Assembly: GCA_964384675.1 (NCBI GenBank)
Contig: CAYLNK010000254.1
Span: forward strand, 1-10,084
Reading direction: 5' to 3'
Origin: CAYLNK01 sp964384675
GTDB lineage: Bacteria > Acidobacteriota > Thermoanaerobaculia > UBA5066
DNA length: 10,084 bases
In this document: positions 1 to 5,673 of the stretch, piece after piece
Position numbering within the stretch: the stretch's first letter is position 1
How the letters are laid out: the number at the start of each line of letters is the position of its first letter
Notes under the pieces: generated by a model
What the model was told of the DNA's origin: nothing
The model's database searches: none
Seen by the model: only the letters and a program-made list of their open reading frames with translations
Translations under genes and position numbers: made by a program

Positions 1-786
1 GCCGCCTCGGGCGCGGCGCGTCGACCCCCGACGGCGACCGCGGTCCTGGCCCGGGGCGCGACCCCGACGGCGACCTTGCTCCGCGAGACGCTCGTCGTCG
101 TGGACGACGAGGGCGACCCGACCCTGGAGGCGGAGCGAGACGCCCTGGAGGAGCAGCGGCGGCAGCTCCAGCTCCAGCAGCTCGACCTGGAGCGGCGTTC
201 GATCGACCTCGAGGCGCGCGCCGAGCAGAAGGGCCTCGCGGCCGAGGCGGCGCGGCTGAAGGCCGAGGGCGAGGCCGAACGCGCCGCGCGGGCGGAGAGC
301 CGTCGCGGCCTGGTCGAGCGGCGGCTCGGTCTCCAGAAGCGGCAGATCGAGCTGCAGGCGCGGGAAGTCCAGCTCGAGGCCGGGCGCCTGAAGGCCGAGC
401 GCGAGGCCGAGGCGAGCGCCCGCACGGCCGAACGGAACGCGAGCGCCCAGGCGGCCGACCAGGCACGCCAGGTCGCGGAGCGGGCCGAGCGGGACCTCGC
501 CCAGAAGCGGAAGGCGATCGAGACCGAGGTGGAGCAGCTCGAGCGGCAGGTGCGGGCGGTCGAGGCCGAGGCCCGAGCTCACGAGCTGAAAGAGACCTCC
601 GAGGACCTGGCGCGCTCCCTGGCCGACCAGATCCAGTCCCTGCGCGACGCCCTGCCCGAGGCGGAGGGCCAGAAGGCGGAGCTCCAGCGGGAGATCGAGC
701 GTCTTCAGGCGGCCGTCGACGCGCTGAAGGCCGGCCGGGCCGAACCGAGCGCCCCCCGCTCCACGGAGACGAGGCCGCGCGGCTAG
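1..786 (+). CDS. Coiled-coil protein, 5'-truncated by window edge
   Basis: The frame is open from base 1 to a TAG at 784-786, so the gene probably starts upstream of the window. A TTG at 76 is the first internal start candidate, but nothing resembling a ribosome-binding site precedes it. The visible 261 residues begin with a short Ala/Arg/Pro/Thr-rich stretch, pass through a short hydrophobic/acidic segment (LLRETLVVVDDEG), and from about residue 40 to 250 form one long charged helix rich in Glu, Arg, Gln, Ala and Leu with heptad-like spacing. This is typical of a coiled coil. Two similar blocks occur within it (around LKAEGEAERAARAE and LKAEREAEASARTAE), suggesting internal duplication. The end is a Pro/Ser/Arg-rich tail. 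No catalytic motif or membrane segment is visible. Low-complexity sequence of this kind matches many unrelated coiled-coil proteins, so no function is assigned. Confidence 0.7.
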   Translation, partial: AASGAARRPPTATAVLARGATPTATLLRETLVVVDDEGDPTLEAERDALEEQRRQLQLQQLDLERRSIDLEARAEQKGLAAEAARLKAEGEAERAARAESRRGLVERRLGLQKRQIELQAREVQLEAGRLKAEREAEASARTAERNASAQAADQARQVAERAERDLAQKRKAIETEVEQLERQVRAVEAEARAHELKETSEDLARSLADQIQSLRDALPEAEGQKAELQREIERLQAAVDALKAGRAEPSAPRSTETRPRG

Positions 787-827
787 AGGCGCTCTTGGAA
801 CGACCGCGGACTCACACCGGGTCGCAT

Positions 828-833
828 TAACAT
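828..833 (+). promoter_or_regulatory. Possible -10 element (TAACAT) for the selenoprotein gene
   Basis: An AT-rich patch in a GC-rich gap contains TAACAT, matching TANNNT, 8 bp before ATG 842. No convincing -35 hexamer sits 16-18 bp upstream and no Shine-Dalgarno precedes the start. The arrangement would suit a near-leaderless transcript. Inference from position and composition only. Confidence 0.3.
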
Positions 834-841
834 CGACGGTG

Positions 842-2176
842 ATGAGATCGCTCTCTTTCGCCCCGCTCCTCCTCTCCCTCGGCGTGGCGGCGGGCCCGGC
901 CCCCGGCGCCACGCCCGCGAAGCCCGCGTCGGTCCTGCCGTTCCACGAGGACGACTTCGACAAGGCGATCGCCCAGGCGAAGGCGAGGAAGCTGCCGATC
1001 TTCGTGGAGGCCTGGGCCCCCTGGTGACACACGTGCCGCTCCATGAGGGCCTACGTCTTCACGGACAGGTCCCTCGGGCGGCAGGCCGGACGGTTCGTCT
1101 GGCTCTCCATCGACACCGAGAAGGCCGCGAACGCCGCCTTCAAGAAGAGGTATCCGGTCGGCGCCCTTCCGACGTACCTCGTGCTGGATCCCGCCGACGG
1201 GAAGGTCGCCCTGCGGTGGGTCGGCGGAGCCACCCTGTCGCAGCTCACGAAGCTGTTCGACGACGGCGCGCGCGCCGTGGGGAAGCCCCGGACGACCGTC
1301 GACGAGCTCCTCGCGAAGGCCGATCGCCTCTACGGCGAGTCGCAGTGGAAAGAGGCCGCCCAGGCGTACGCGGAGGTCCTCGCGAAGGCGCCGAGGAAGT
1401 TCGGGCCGAGGGTCCGCGTCACCGAGTCGCTCCTCTGGGCCCTGACCAGCTCCGGCCAGCACGAGGCGTGCGCGAGTACGGCGGCCGGGGCGTATCCGGC
1501 GCTGAAGTCGACCCCGTCGTCGGCGAACCTCGCCGCCTCCGGGCTCTCCTGCGCGCTCGAGATCGCCGCGGAGAACCCCTCGCGAGCCAGGCTCGTCGGG
1601 ACGCTCGAGACCGCTTGCCGCGAGGTCCTCGCCAACCCGCGGATCGAGCTGGCCGGCGACGACCGCTCCGGGATCTACGGGACGCTCGTCGAGGCGCGCA
1701 AGGACGCGAAGGACGAGGCCGGTGCCCGGAGCGTCGCGGCGGAGTGGGCGGCGTATCTCGAGGGCGAGGCCGCGAAGGCCCTCACGCCCGACGCGCGCGC
1801 CGTCTTCGACCCCCACCGCCTCACGGCGTATCTGGAGATGGGCGAGCCCGCGCGCGCCCTTCCGATGCTCGAGGCCTCGGAGCGCGACCTGCCGTCCGAC
1901 TACAACCCGCCGGCGCGCCTTTCGACCGCGCTGAAGGCGCTCTCCCGGTGGGACGAGGCGATGGCGGCCTCGGACCGGGCCATGGCCCGGGCGTACGGCC
2001 CGCGCAAGCTGCTCCTGTACCGGACCCGCGCGGACATCTACGCGGGCAAGGGCGACGTCGCGTCGGCCCGGAGGACGCTCGAGGAGGCGATCCGCTTCGC
2101 CGAGGCGTTGCCGGAGGGGCAGCGGTCCGAGGGGACGGTCACGCTCCTCCGGAAGAGGCTGGAGGGGATGAAGTAG
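842..2176 (+). CDS. Candidate selenoprotein: exported thioredoxin-fold protein with TPR-like C-terminal region (UGA = Sec62)
   Basis: One frame runs from ATG 842 (or GTG 839) to TAG 2176, broken only by TGA at 1025-1027. Residues 1 to about 22 form a signal peptide (Arg, then a Leu/Ala-rich core, then APGA). The thioredoxin-like region follows: LPIFVEAWAPW, then the TGA codon, then H-T-C-R-S-M. Homologues would read WAPWCxxC here, so the TGA replaces the first, attacking cysteine, giving U62-x-x-C65. The fold continues with FVWLSIDTE and the cis-proline loop GALPT (Pro110). From about residue 150 the protein is alpha-helical with TPR-like repeats, for example ESQWKEAAQAYAEVLAKAP and GDVASARRTLEEAIRFAEA. 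Total 444 residues. The likely role is a periplasmic thiol/selenol oxidoreductase or reductase that binds partners through its repeats. Alternatives are a nonsense mutation or a TGC/TGT-to-TGA sequencing error. ATG 1043 as an independent start lacks a ribosome-binding site and would delete the active site and signal peptide. Confidence 0.8.
1025..1027 (+). other. In-frame TGA at thioredoxin active-site position (putative selenocysteine codon)
   Basis: TGA lies between TGG (Trp61) and CAC-ACG-TGC (His-Thr-Cys), precisely where the first Cys of the CxxC motif is expected. Upstream and downstream frames are the same, both have the expected coding bias, and both belong to one recognisable fold. 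UxxC and CxxU redox motifs are the commonest form of bacterial selenocysteine site. TGA is clearly used as an ordinary stop by several neighbouring genes (for example at 4015, 5625, 6981 and 8251), so a genome-wide TGA-to-Trp code is excluded. Confidence 0.7.
1045..1075 (+). promoter_or_regulatory. Candidate bacterial SECIS-like hairpin downstream of the UGA
   Basis: Seen by hand: GAGGGCCU at 1045-1052 pairs with AGG-U-CCCUC at 1067-1075 (8 bp with U1070 bulged). GUC 1055-1057 can then pair with GAC 1064-1066, with A1053-C1054 bulged, leaving the apical loop UUCACG at 1058-1063. The loop begins 30 nt after the UGA, inside the spacing usual for bacterial SECIS elements. It lacks a G in the first two loop positions, so the match to consensus is only partial. 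A competing hairpin uses ACGU 1031-1034 with ACGU 1053-1056 and inner stems closing on loop CAU 1042-1044. In GC-rich DNA such hairpins arise often by chance, so this is supporting evidence only. Confidence 0.35.
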
Positions 2177-2191
2177 CGGCCTCGTGGCAGC

Positions 2192-3220
2192 ATGGCGGCC
2201 GTGGGCGATCTCTCCCCAGGCCGCTTGCGCCGGGCGCGGGCCGGCCTGCTCGTCGTCTCGACGCTCCTCGCGACCGAGGTCGGCCTCCGGATCGGTGACG
2301 CCTTCGACCACGGCTGGATGGTGGCGGGCCAGCCCGGAGTCGACCTGCTCACGATCCCCGATCCCGTCCTCGTCTACACGTACAAGGCGAGCACGCGCGG
2401 CACGAACGCGCACGGCTACCTGGACCTCCCGTACTCCCTGGAAAAGCCGCCGGGCGTCTTCCGGATCGTGGTCATCGGGGATTCCGTCGCGGCGGGGCAG
2501 CGCGTGGAGCCCGGCGAGGGGTTCCCGAAGGTCCTGGAGCGGGAGCTGAACGCGGCCGGCGGCGGACGGCGTTTCGAGGTCCCCGTGCTGGCCCGGAGCG
2601 GCTACTCGACCTCTCAGGAGCTGGTGCTGCTCGAGAAGGAAGCGTTCGCCTACTCTCCCGACCTCGTGCTCTGGAGCTACGTCCTGAACGATCCCGCCGA
2701 TCCGATCTACCACAACGCGAACGGGGAGCTGGGCCGCTATCACGCGCGTCCGACGGTCTTCACCTGGCGGCTCCTTTCGAAAAGCTGGTTCCTCCTGAAG
2801 GAGGAGGCCCGGGCGGTGGGGGGGCCGAAGGAGTGGCATCTGCGGCTCCACGCCGTCTACTGGAGCGACGTCGAGCGGAACATCGCCCGCATCGGCGAGC
2901 TGACCCGGGCGCACGGAGTCCCCGCCGTGTTCGTGGTCCAGCCGCTGCTGGAGGGTTTCGACGGACGCGGGGGATACCCGTGGCGGGAGCTCCACGGTCG
3001 GCTGGAGGCGACCGCGCGCCAGGCCGGGCTGACGACGCTGGACGTGACCGACGCCTTCGTCTCCCGGGGCCTGACGGCGCTGAAGCGCGCGGACGACCCG
3101 TGGCACCCGAACGCCCTCGGGCATCGGATCGAGGGCGAGCTCCTCGCGCGGGAGCTGGTGGCACGAGGGCTGATCCCGCCGGCCGTACCCGGTGCGTCCG
3201 TCCCGGCTCCCGCTCGATAG
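2192..3220 (+). CDS. SGNH/GDSL-family hydrolase, membrane-anchored
   Basis: A 342-residue protein with the block motifs of SGNH hydrolases in order: block I VVIGDSVAAG with nucleophile Ser98; block II glycine in ARSGYSTSQE (Gly137); block III asparagine in SYVLNDP (Asn166); and block V DPWHPN, giving the catalytic Asp302-x-x-His305 pair. All four catalytic or oxyanion positions are present, so it should be an active esterase or acyl/acetyl hydrolase. Residues about 14-34 form one hydrophobic segment after an Arg-rich start, suggesting an N-terminal membrane anchor with the catalytic domain outside the cytoplasm. The substrate cannot be read from the sequence; this family covers lipases, carbohydrate O-acetyl esterases and peptidoglycan or polysaccharide deacetylases. 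It starts 15 bp after the selenoprotein stop, so it is probably cotranscribed, although no strong ribosome-binding site is seen before ATG 2192. Confidence 0.85.
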   Translation: MAAVGDLSPGRLRRARAGLLVVSTLLATEVGLRIGDAFDHGWMVAGQPGVDLLTIPDPVLVYTYKASTRGTNAHGYLDLPYSLEKPPGVFRIVVIGDSVAAGQRVEPGEGFPKVLERELNAAGGGRRFEVPVLARSGYSTSQELVLLEKEAFAYSPDLVLWSYVLNDPADPIYHNANGELGRYHARPTVFTWRLLSKSWFLLKEEARAVGGPKEWHLRLHAVYWSDVERNIARIGELTRAHGVPAVFVVQPLLEGFDGRGGYPWRELHGRLEATARQAGLTTLDVTDAFVSRGLTALKRADDPWHPNALGHRIEGELLARELVARGLIPPAVPGASVPAPAR

Positions 3221-3223
3221 AAT
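3218..3223 (+). promoter_or_regulatory. Possible -10 element (TAGAAT)
   Basis: TAGAAT overlaps the TAG stop of the hydrolase gene and lies 9 bp before ATG 3233, nearly the same geometry as TAACAT before the gene at 842. Neither gene has a Shine-Dalgarno. No good -35 is visible. Could be a near-leaderless promoter, or chance. Confidence 0.3.
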
Positions 3224-3232
3224 CGGCCCGCC

Positions 3233-4015
3233 ATGCGCATCCTCCCGGTCTCGTGCCTCCTCCTGTCCCTCGTGCCCGGCGGCGCGGCCCTGGCCGACCA
3301 CGACGACGGGGACGACGTGAAGGAGTACGCCTACCTCCTGAGGTTCGACGCCAAGGAGCTCTCCGCCTTCGCCGGGTACGTGGTGGTGGACGGAAGCGAC
3401 ATGGACACCCGCTTCCAGGTCTCCCCGCGGATCGGAGGCGCCGCGAGCCCGGTCGACGTCGCGCTGGCCTACTCCGGGAGCATCCCGGTCACCATCGAGG
3501 CGATCCCGGGCCGTGATCTCCTCGCCAAGGCCGAGGCGTGGGCGCGCGGGGAGGCGGCTCGTTCGCCGGACCACGTCCTCTGGATGGACCCCGAGGTGCT
3601 GAAGAGGTTCGAGGCGGCCTTCGGCGGGGAGGCGCACCGGCTCTCCTACACGCGGTCGCCTCTCCTCTCGGGGCTGCTCGGCCTCGCGGCGTGCCACATG
3701 CACTTCCTGAAAGGGCCGCGGGACGGGCTGGCCCGGGTCGTCGAGCACGTGGCGCTCCGGTACGACTCGCCGCGGAGCGCCCGGATCGTGCCGATCCGGT
3801 ACGTCCTCGAGTATCGCGACGGCTCCCGGACGGAGCTGTCGCCGGAGAAGGCCGCGGCGCTGTCCGCGGCGGATCTCCGGAGCCTCCTCCAGGCGAAGGG
3901 GAAGACCGTGACTCGATCGGGGCTCTCGCCCGAACGGCTCTGGAACCTGGGGGCGCCGTCGTTCGCCGCGGCGATGCTGGTCGGCCTCGCCTTCCGGAGG
4001 CGGAGCGCCGGCTGA
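3233..4015 (+). CDS. Exported protein of unknown function with C-terminal hydrophobic tail
   Basis: 260 residues that I do not recognise. Residues 1-21 are a clear Sec signal peptide (hydrophobic core, probable cleavage after ALA21), followed by a very acidic His/Asp/Gly start of the mature protein (HDDGDD). The middle looks like a soluble alpha/beta domain (VVVDGSDMD, IPVTIEAIPG). Residues 154-157 read C-H-M-H, which could bind a metal but is unproven. The tail, residues about 239-254 (NLGAPSFAAAMLVGLAF) followed by RRR, has the tripartite look of a C-terminal anchor or protein-sorting signal, although no known CTERM signature is matched exactly. Its TGA stop overlaps the likely start of the next membrane protein, implying coupled translation and perhaps a joint function. 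Start ATG 3233 is supported by the signal peptide. Confidence 0.75.
   Translation: MRILPVSCLLLSLVPGGAALADHDDGDDVKEYAYLLRFDAKELSAFAGYVVVDGSDMDTRFQVSPRIGGAASPVDVALAYSGSIPVTIEAIPGRDLLAKAEAWARGEAARSPDHVLWMDPEVLKRFEAAFGGEAHRLSYTRSPLLSGLLGLAACHMHFLKGPRDGLARVVEHVALRYDSPRSARIVPIRYVLEYRDGSRTELSPEKAAALSAADLRSLLQAKGKTVTRSGLSPERLWNLGAPSFAAAMLVGLAFRRRSAG
4002..4005 (+). promoter_or_regulatory. Ribosome-binding site deciding the CTG start at 4012
   Basis: GGAG with a 6-base spacer to CTG 4012; a second GGAGG lies just upstream at 3996-4000. Both are inside the end of the preceding gene, which fits translational coupling. Confidence 0.45.
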
Positions 4016-4338
4016 CGTCCTTCCTGATCACGCTCCTCGTCGAGTCGGTGGTCCTTGCCGTCTCCTGCAGGGAGCTCCGGCGTCCCCGCGGGCTCCTGGT
4101 CTGCCTCCTCGCGAACCTGCTGACGCACCCCGTCTACCGTCAGGCGCGGGCCAGCCTCTTTCCGCACGAGCGCTGGCTCCTGGGAATGGCGGTCTTCGAG
4201 CCGCTGGTCTTCGCGTGCGAAGCGGGGATCTACGCCTGGTTCGTCCCGATGCCGCTCCGGCGGGCTTGCGCCGCGTCGTTCGTCGCGAACGCGGCGAGCG
4301 CCGCCGTCGGGCTCGCGGGGCGGCTCCTGGCGGGTTGA
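4012..4338 (+). CDS. Small four-helix integral membrane protein, probable CTG start
   Basis: The frame has no ATG, GTG or TTG near its start. CTG 4012 overlaps the preceding stop (CTGA) and follows GGAG at 4002-4005 with a 6-base spacer, so I choose it. The next candidate, GTG 4048, would remove most of the first helix. From CTG the product is 108 residues with four hydrophobic segments at about 4-19, 27-45, 56-79 and 85-106. Two halves resemble each other: an intramembrane Glu (E11, E70) is followed 23-24 residues later by an Asn motif (N35-LLTHP, N93-AAS), suggesting internal duplication. A polar Glu/Asn/His set inside helices hints at transport or a membrane enzyme, but no family name can be given safely. 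The frame is also open upstream across the preceding gene, which is a shadow. Confidence 0.65.
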   Translation: MTSFLITLLVESVVLAVSCRELRRPRGLLVCLLANLLTHPVYRQARASLFPHERWLLGMAVFEPLVFACEAGIYAWFVPMPLRRACAASFVANAASAAVGLAGRLLAG

Positions 4339-4375
4339 TCGCGAACCCGCGGGTGCGCGGCTCCGTTCCTGCCGT

Positions 4376-4381
4376 GGAGGT
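4376..4381 (+). promoter_or_regulatory. Strong ribosome-binding site for the lipoprotein hydrolase
   Basis: GGAGGT with a 5-base spacer to ATG 4387. It lies in the 48-bp gap after the small membrane protein and fixes the start, which also gives a perfect lipoprotein signal. Confidence 0.8.
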
Positions 4382-4386
4382 CACAC

Positions 4387-5625
4387 ATGAAGATCCCCGG
4401 TCGCATCGCCGTCCTCGCGCTCGCCCTGGTCGTCGCCGGCTGCGCGACGGCGCCCGGCGACCCCGGGTTCCGCCGCCTGGACGGCCGCTCGCTCCCTGCC
4501 GCGGAGATCGACGCGCGCGTGGACGAGCTGATGAAGCGAGCCGCCGTTCCGGGGCTCGCGATCGCGCTGATCCGCGACGGGCGCGTGGTCCACGCGCGCG
4601 CCCACGGCTTCGCCGACGTCGAGAGCGGCAGGCCCCTCACGACCGGCACGGTGATGTACGGCGCCTCGCTGACGAAGGCGGCGTTCGCCTACCTGACCGT
4701 CCAGCTCGCCGAGGAGGGAGTCCTGGACCTAGACGCCCCGCTGCCGCGCCTCCTCGCCAAGCCCCTGCCCGAGTACCCGGACTTCGCGGACCTCGCGTCG
4801 GATCCGCGCTGGAAGGCCTTCACCCCGCGAATGCTCCTCTCCCACACGAGCGGCCTCCTGAACTGGCGCTTCATCAACGACGACGGGAAGCTCGACGTCA
4901 AGTACGAGCCCGGCAGCCGCTACGTCTACTCGGGCGAGGGGATCCAGATCCTGCAGCTCGTCGTGGAGGAGCGGACCGGCGAGAAGCTCGCCGAGCTGAT
5001 GCAGCGGCGCGTCTTCGGCCGGTTCGGCATGACGAGCACCAGCATGGCCTGGCGCGCCGACTTCGAGGGCCGGACGTCGACGGAGTACACGGTCGAGGGC
5101 AAGCCGGGCGGGCACCGGAAGCGCTCCCGCGCTCGCGCCGCCGGGTCGATGGACACCACGCTCGACGACTACGCGCGCTTCGTGGCCGGCGTGCTGCGCG
5201 AGCACCGCGCCGGCAGCGGGCCGGTGGTCGAGATGCTGCGCCCGCAGAAGCGGATCGTGTCGCCGCAGCAGTTCCCGTCCCACTTCCCGGGGGAGACCGA
5301 CGTCAACGCGGGGATCGAGCTGTCGGCCGGGCTCGGGTGGATTGTCTACCGCTCCCCGTCGGGGCCGGCGTTCTTCAAGGAGGGGAACGACGACGGCACG
5401 AACAACTTCGCGCTCGGCTTCCCCGGCTCCGGGACGGCGGTGGTGATGCTCTCCAACAGCGCACGGGCCGATCGGATCTTCTTCCCGCTCGTCGAGGAGC
5501 TCCTCGGGAAGACGTGCCTGCCGTGGTTCTGGATGGGGTACGTCCCGTACGACCGGAGCGAGCTGCGCGACCCGTCGGCGCGGGCGCACCCGATCGGCCC
5601 CTGCTCCTCCGGCGGCGCCCGCTGA
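4387..5625 (+). CDS. Lipoprotein serine hydrolase, beta-lactamase/PBP-like (class C fold)
   Basis: 412 residues. Residues 1-19 are a lipoprotein signal ending in V-A-G-C19, so the mature protein should be lipid-anchored. The SxxK nucleophile motif is S94-L-T-K97 (GASLTK), the second motif is Y181-S-G (VYSGEG), and the family hallmark LLSHTSGL is present. The third motif, usually HxG or KTG, appears as K331-E-G-N. This is the signature of the beta-lactamase-related serine hydrolase family (Pfam Beta-lactamase, PF00144), which includes class C beta-lactamases, D,D-carboxypeptidases, D-aminopeptidases and esterases. Which substrate it cleaves cannot be told; most chromosomal members of this type are peptidases or esterases rather than resistance enzymes. 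It is followed 48 bp later by a second member of the family, only distantly similar, and then by the sigma-factor genes. Confidence 0.9.
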   Translation: MKIPGRIAVLALALVVAGCATAPGDPGFRRLDGRSLPAAEIDARVDELMKRAAVPGLAIALIRDGRVVHARAHGFADVESGRPLTTGTVMYGASLTKAAFAYLTVQLAEEGVLDLDAPLPRLLAKPLPEYPDFADLASDPRWKAFTPRMLLSHTSGLLNWRFINDDGKLDVKYEPGSRYVYSGEGIQILQLVVEERTGEKLAELMQRRVFGRFGMTSTSMAWRADFEGRTSTEYTVEGKPGGHRKRSRARAAGSMDTTLDDYARFVAGVLREHRAGSGPVVEMLRPQKRIVSPQQFPSHFPGETDVNAGIELSAGLGWIVYRSPSGPAFFKEGNDDGTNNFALGFPGSGTAVVMLSNSARADRIFFPLVEELLGKTCLPWFWMGYVPYDRSELRDPSARAHPIGPCSSGGAR

Positions 5626-5673
5626 GCGTCGCGCCGGCGCAACCGGTCACCGCGCCCTCCTGTCCAAGAAGAT

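Noticed and set aside
1025..1027. TGA read as tryptophan by an altered genetic code
   Set aside because: Several neighbouring genes end in TGA at sensible positions with overlapping downstream starts, and Trp would not fit the CxxC position.
1043..2176. An independent gene starting at ATG 1043
   Set aside because: It lacks a ribosome-binding site and would start three residues after the resolving cysteine of a thioredoxin motif, discarding the signal peptide and active site that lie in frame just upstream of the TGA.
842..2176. A pseudogene with a premature stop
   Set aside because: It cannot be fully excluded. However, there is no other lesion in 444 codons, coding bias is the same on both sides, and the stop falls exactly on the redox cysteine, which favours recoding.
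827..3748. A 973-codon open frame on the minus strand spanning four plus-strand genes
   Set aside because: It is a by-product of high-GC codon bias: the plus strand here carries recognisable thioredoxin, SGNH and signal-peptide genes. The minus-strand product is Arg/Gly/Pro/Glu-rich low complexity with no family motif.
5631..5656. Hairpin GGCGC/GCGCC between the two serine hydrolases as a terminator
   Set aside because: There is no T-run after it, the loop is long, and short GC palindromes are common in this composition.
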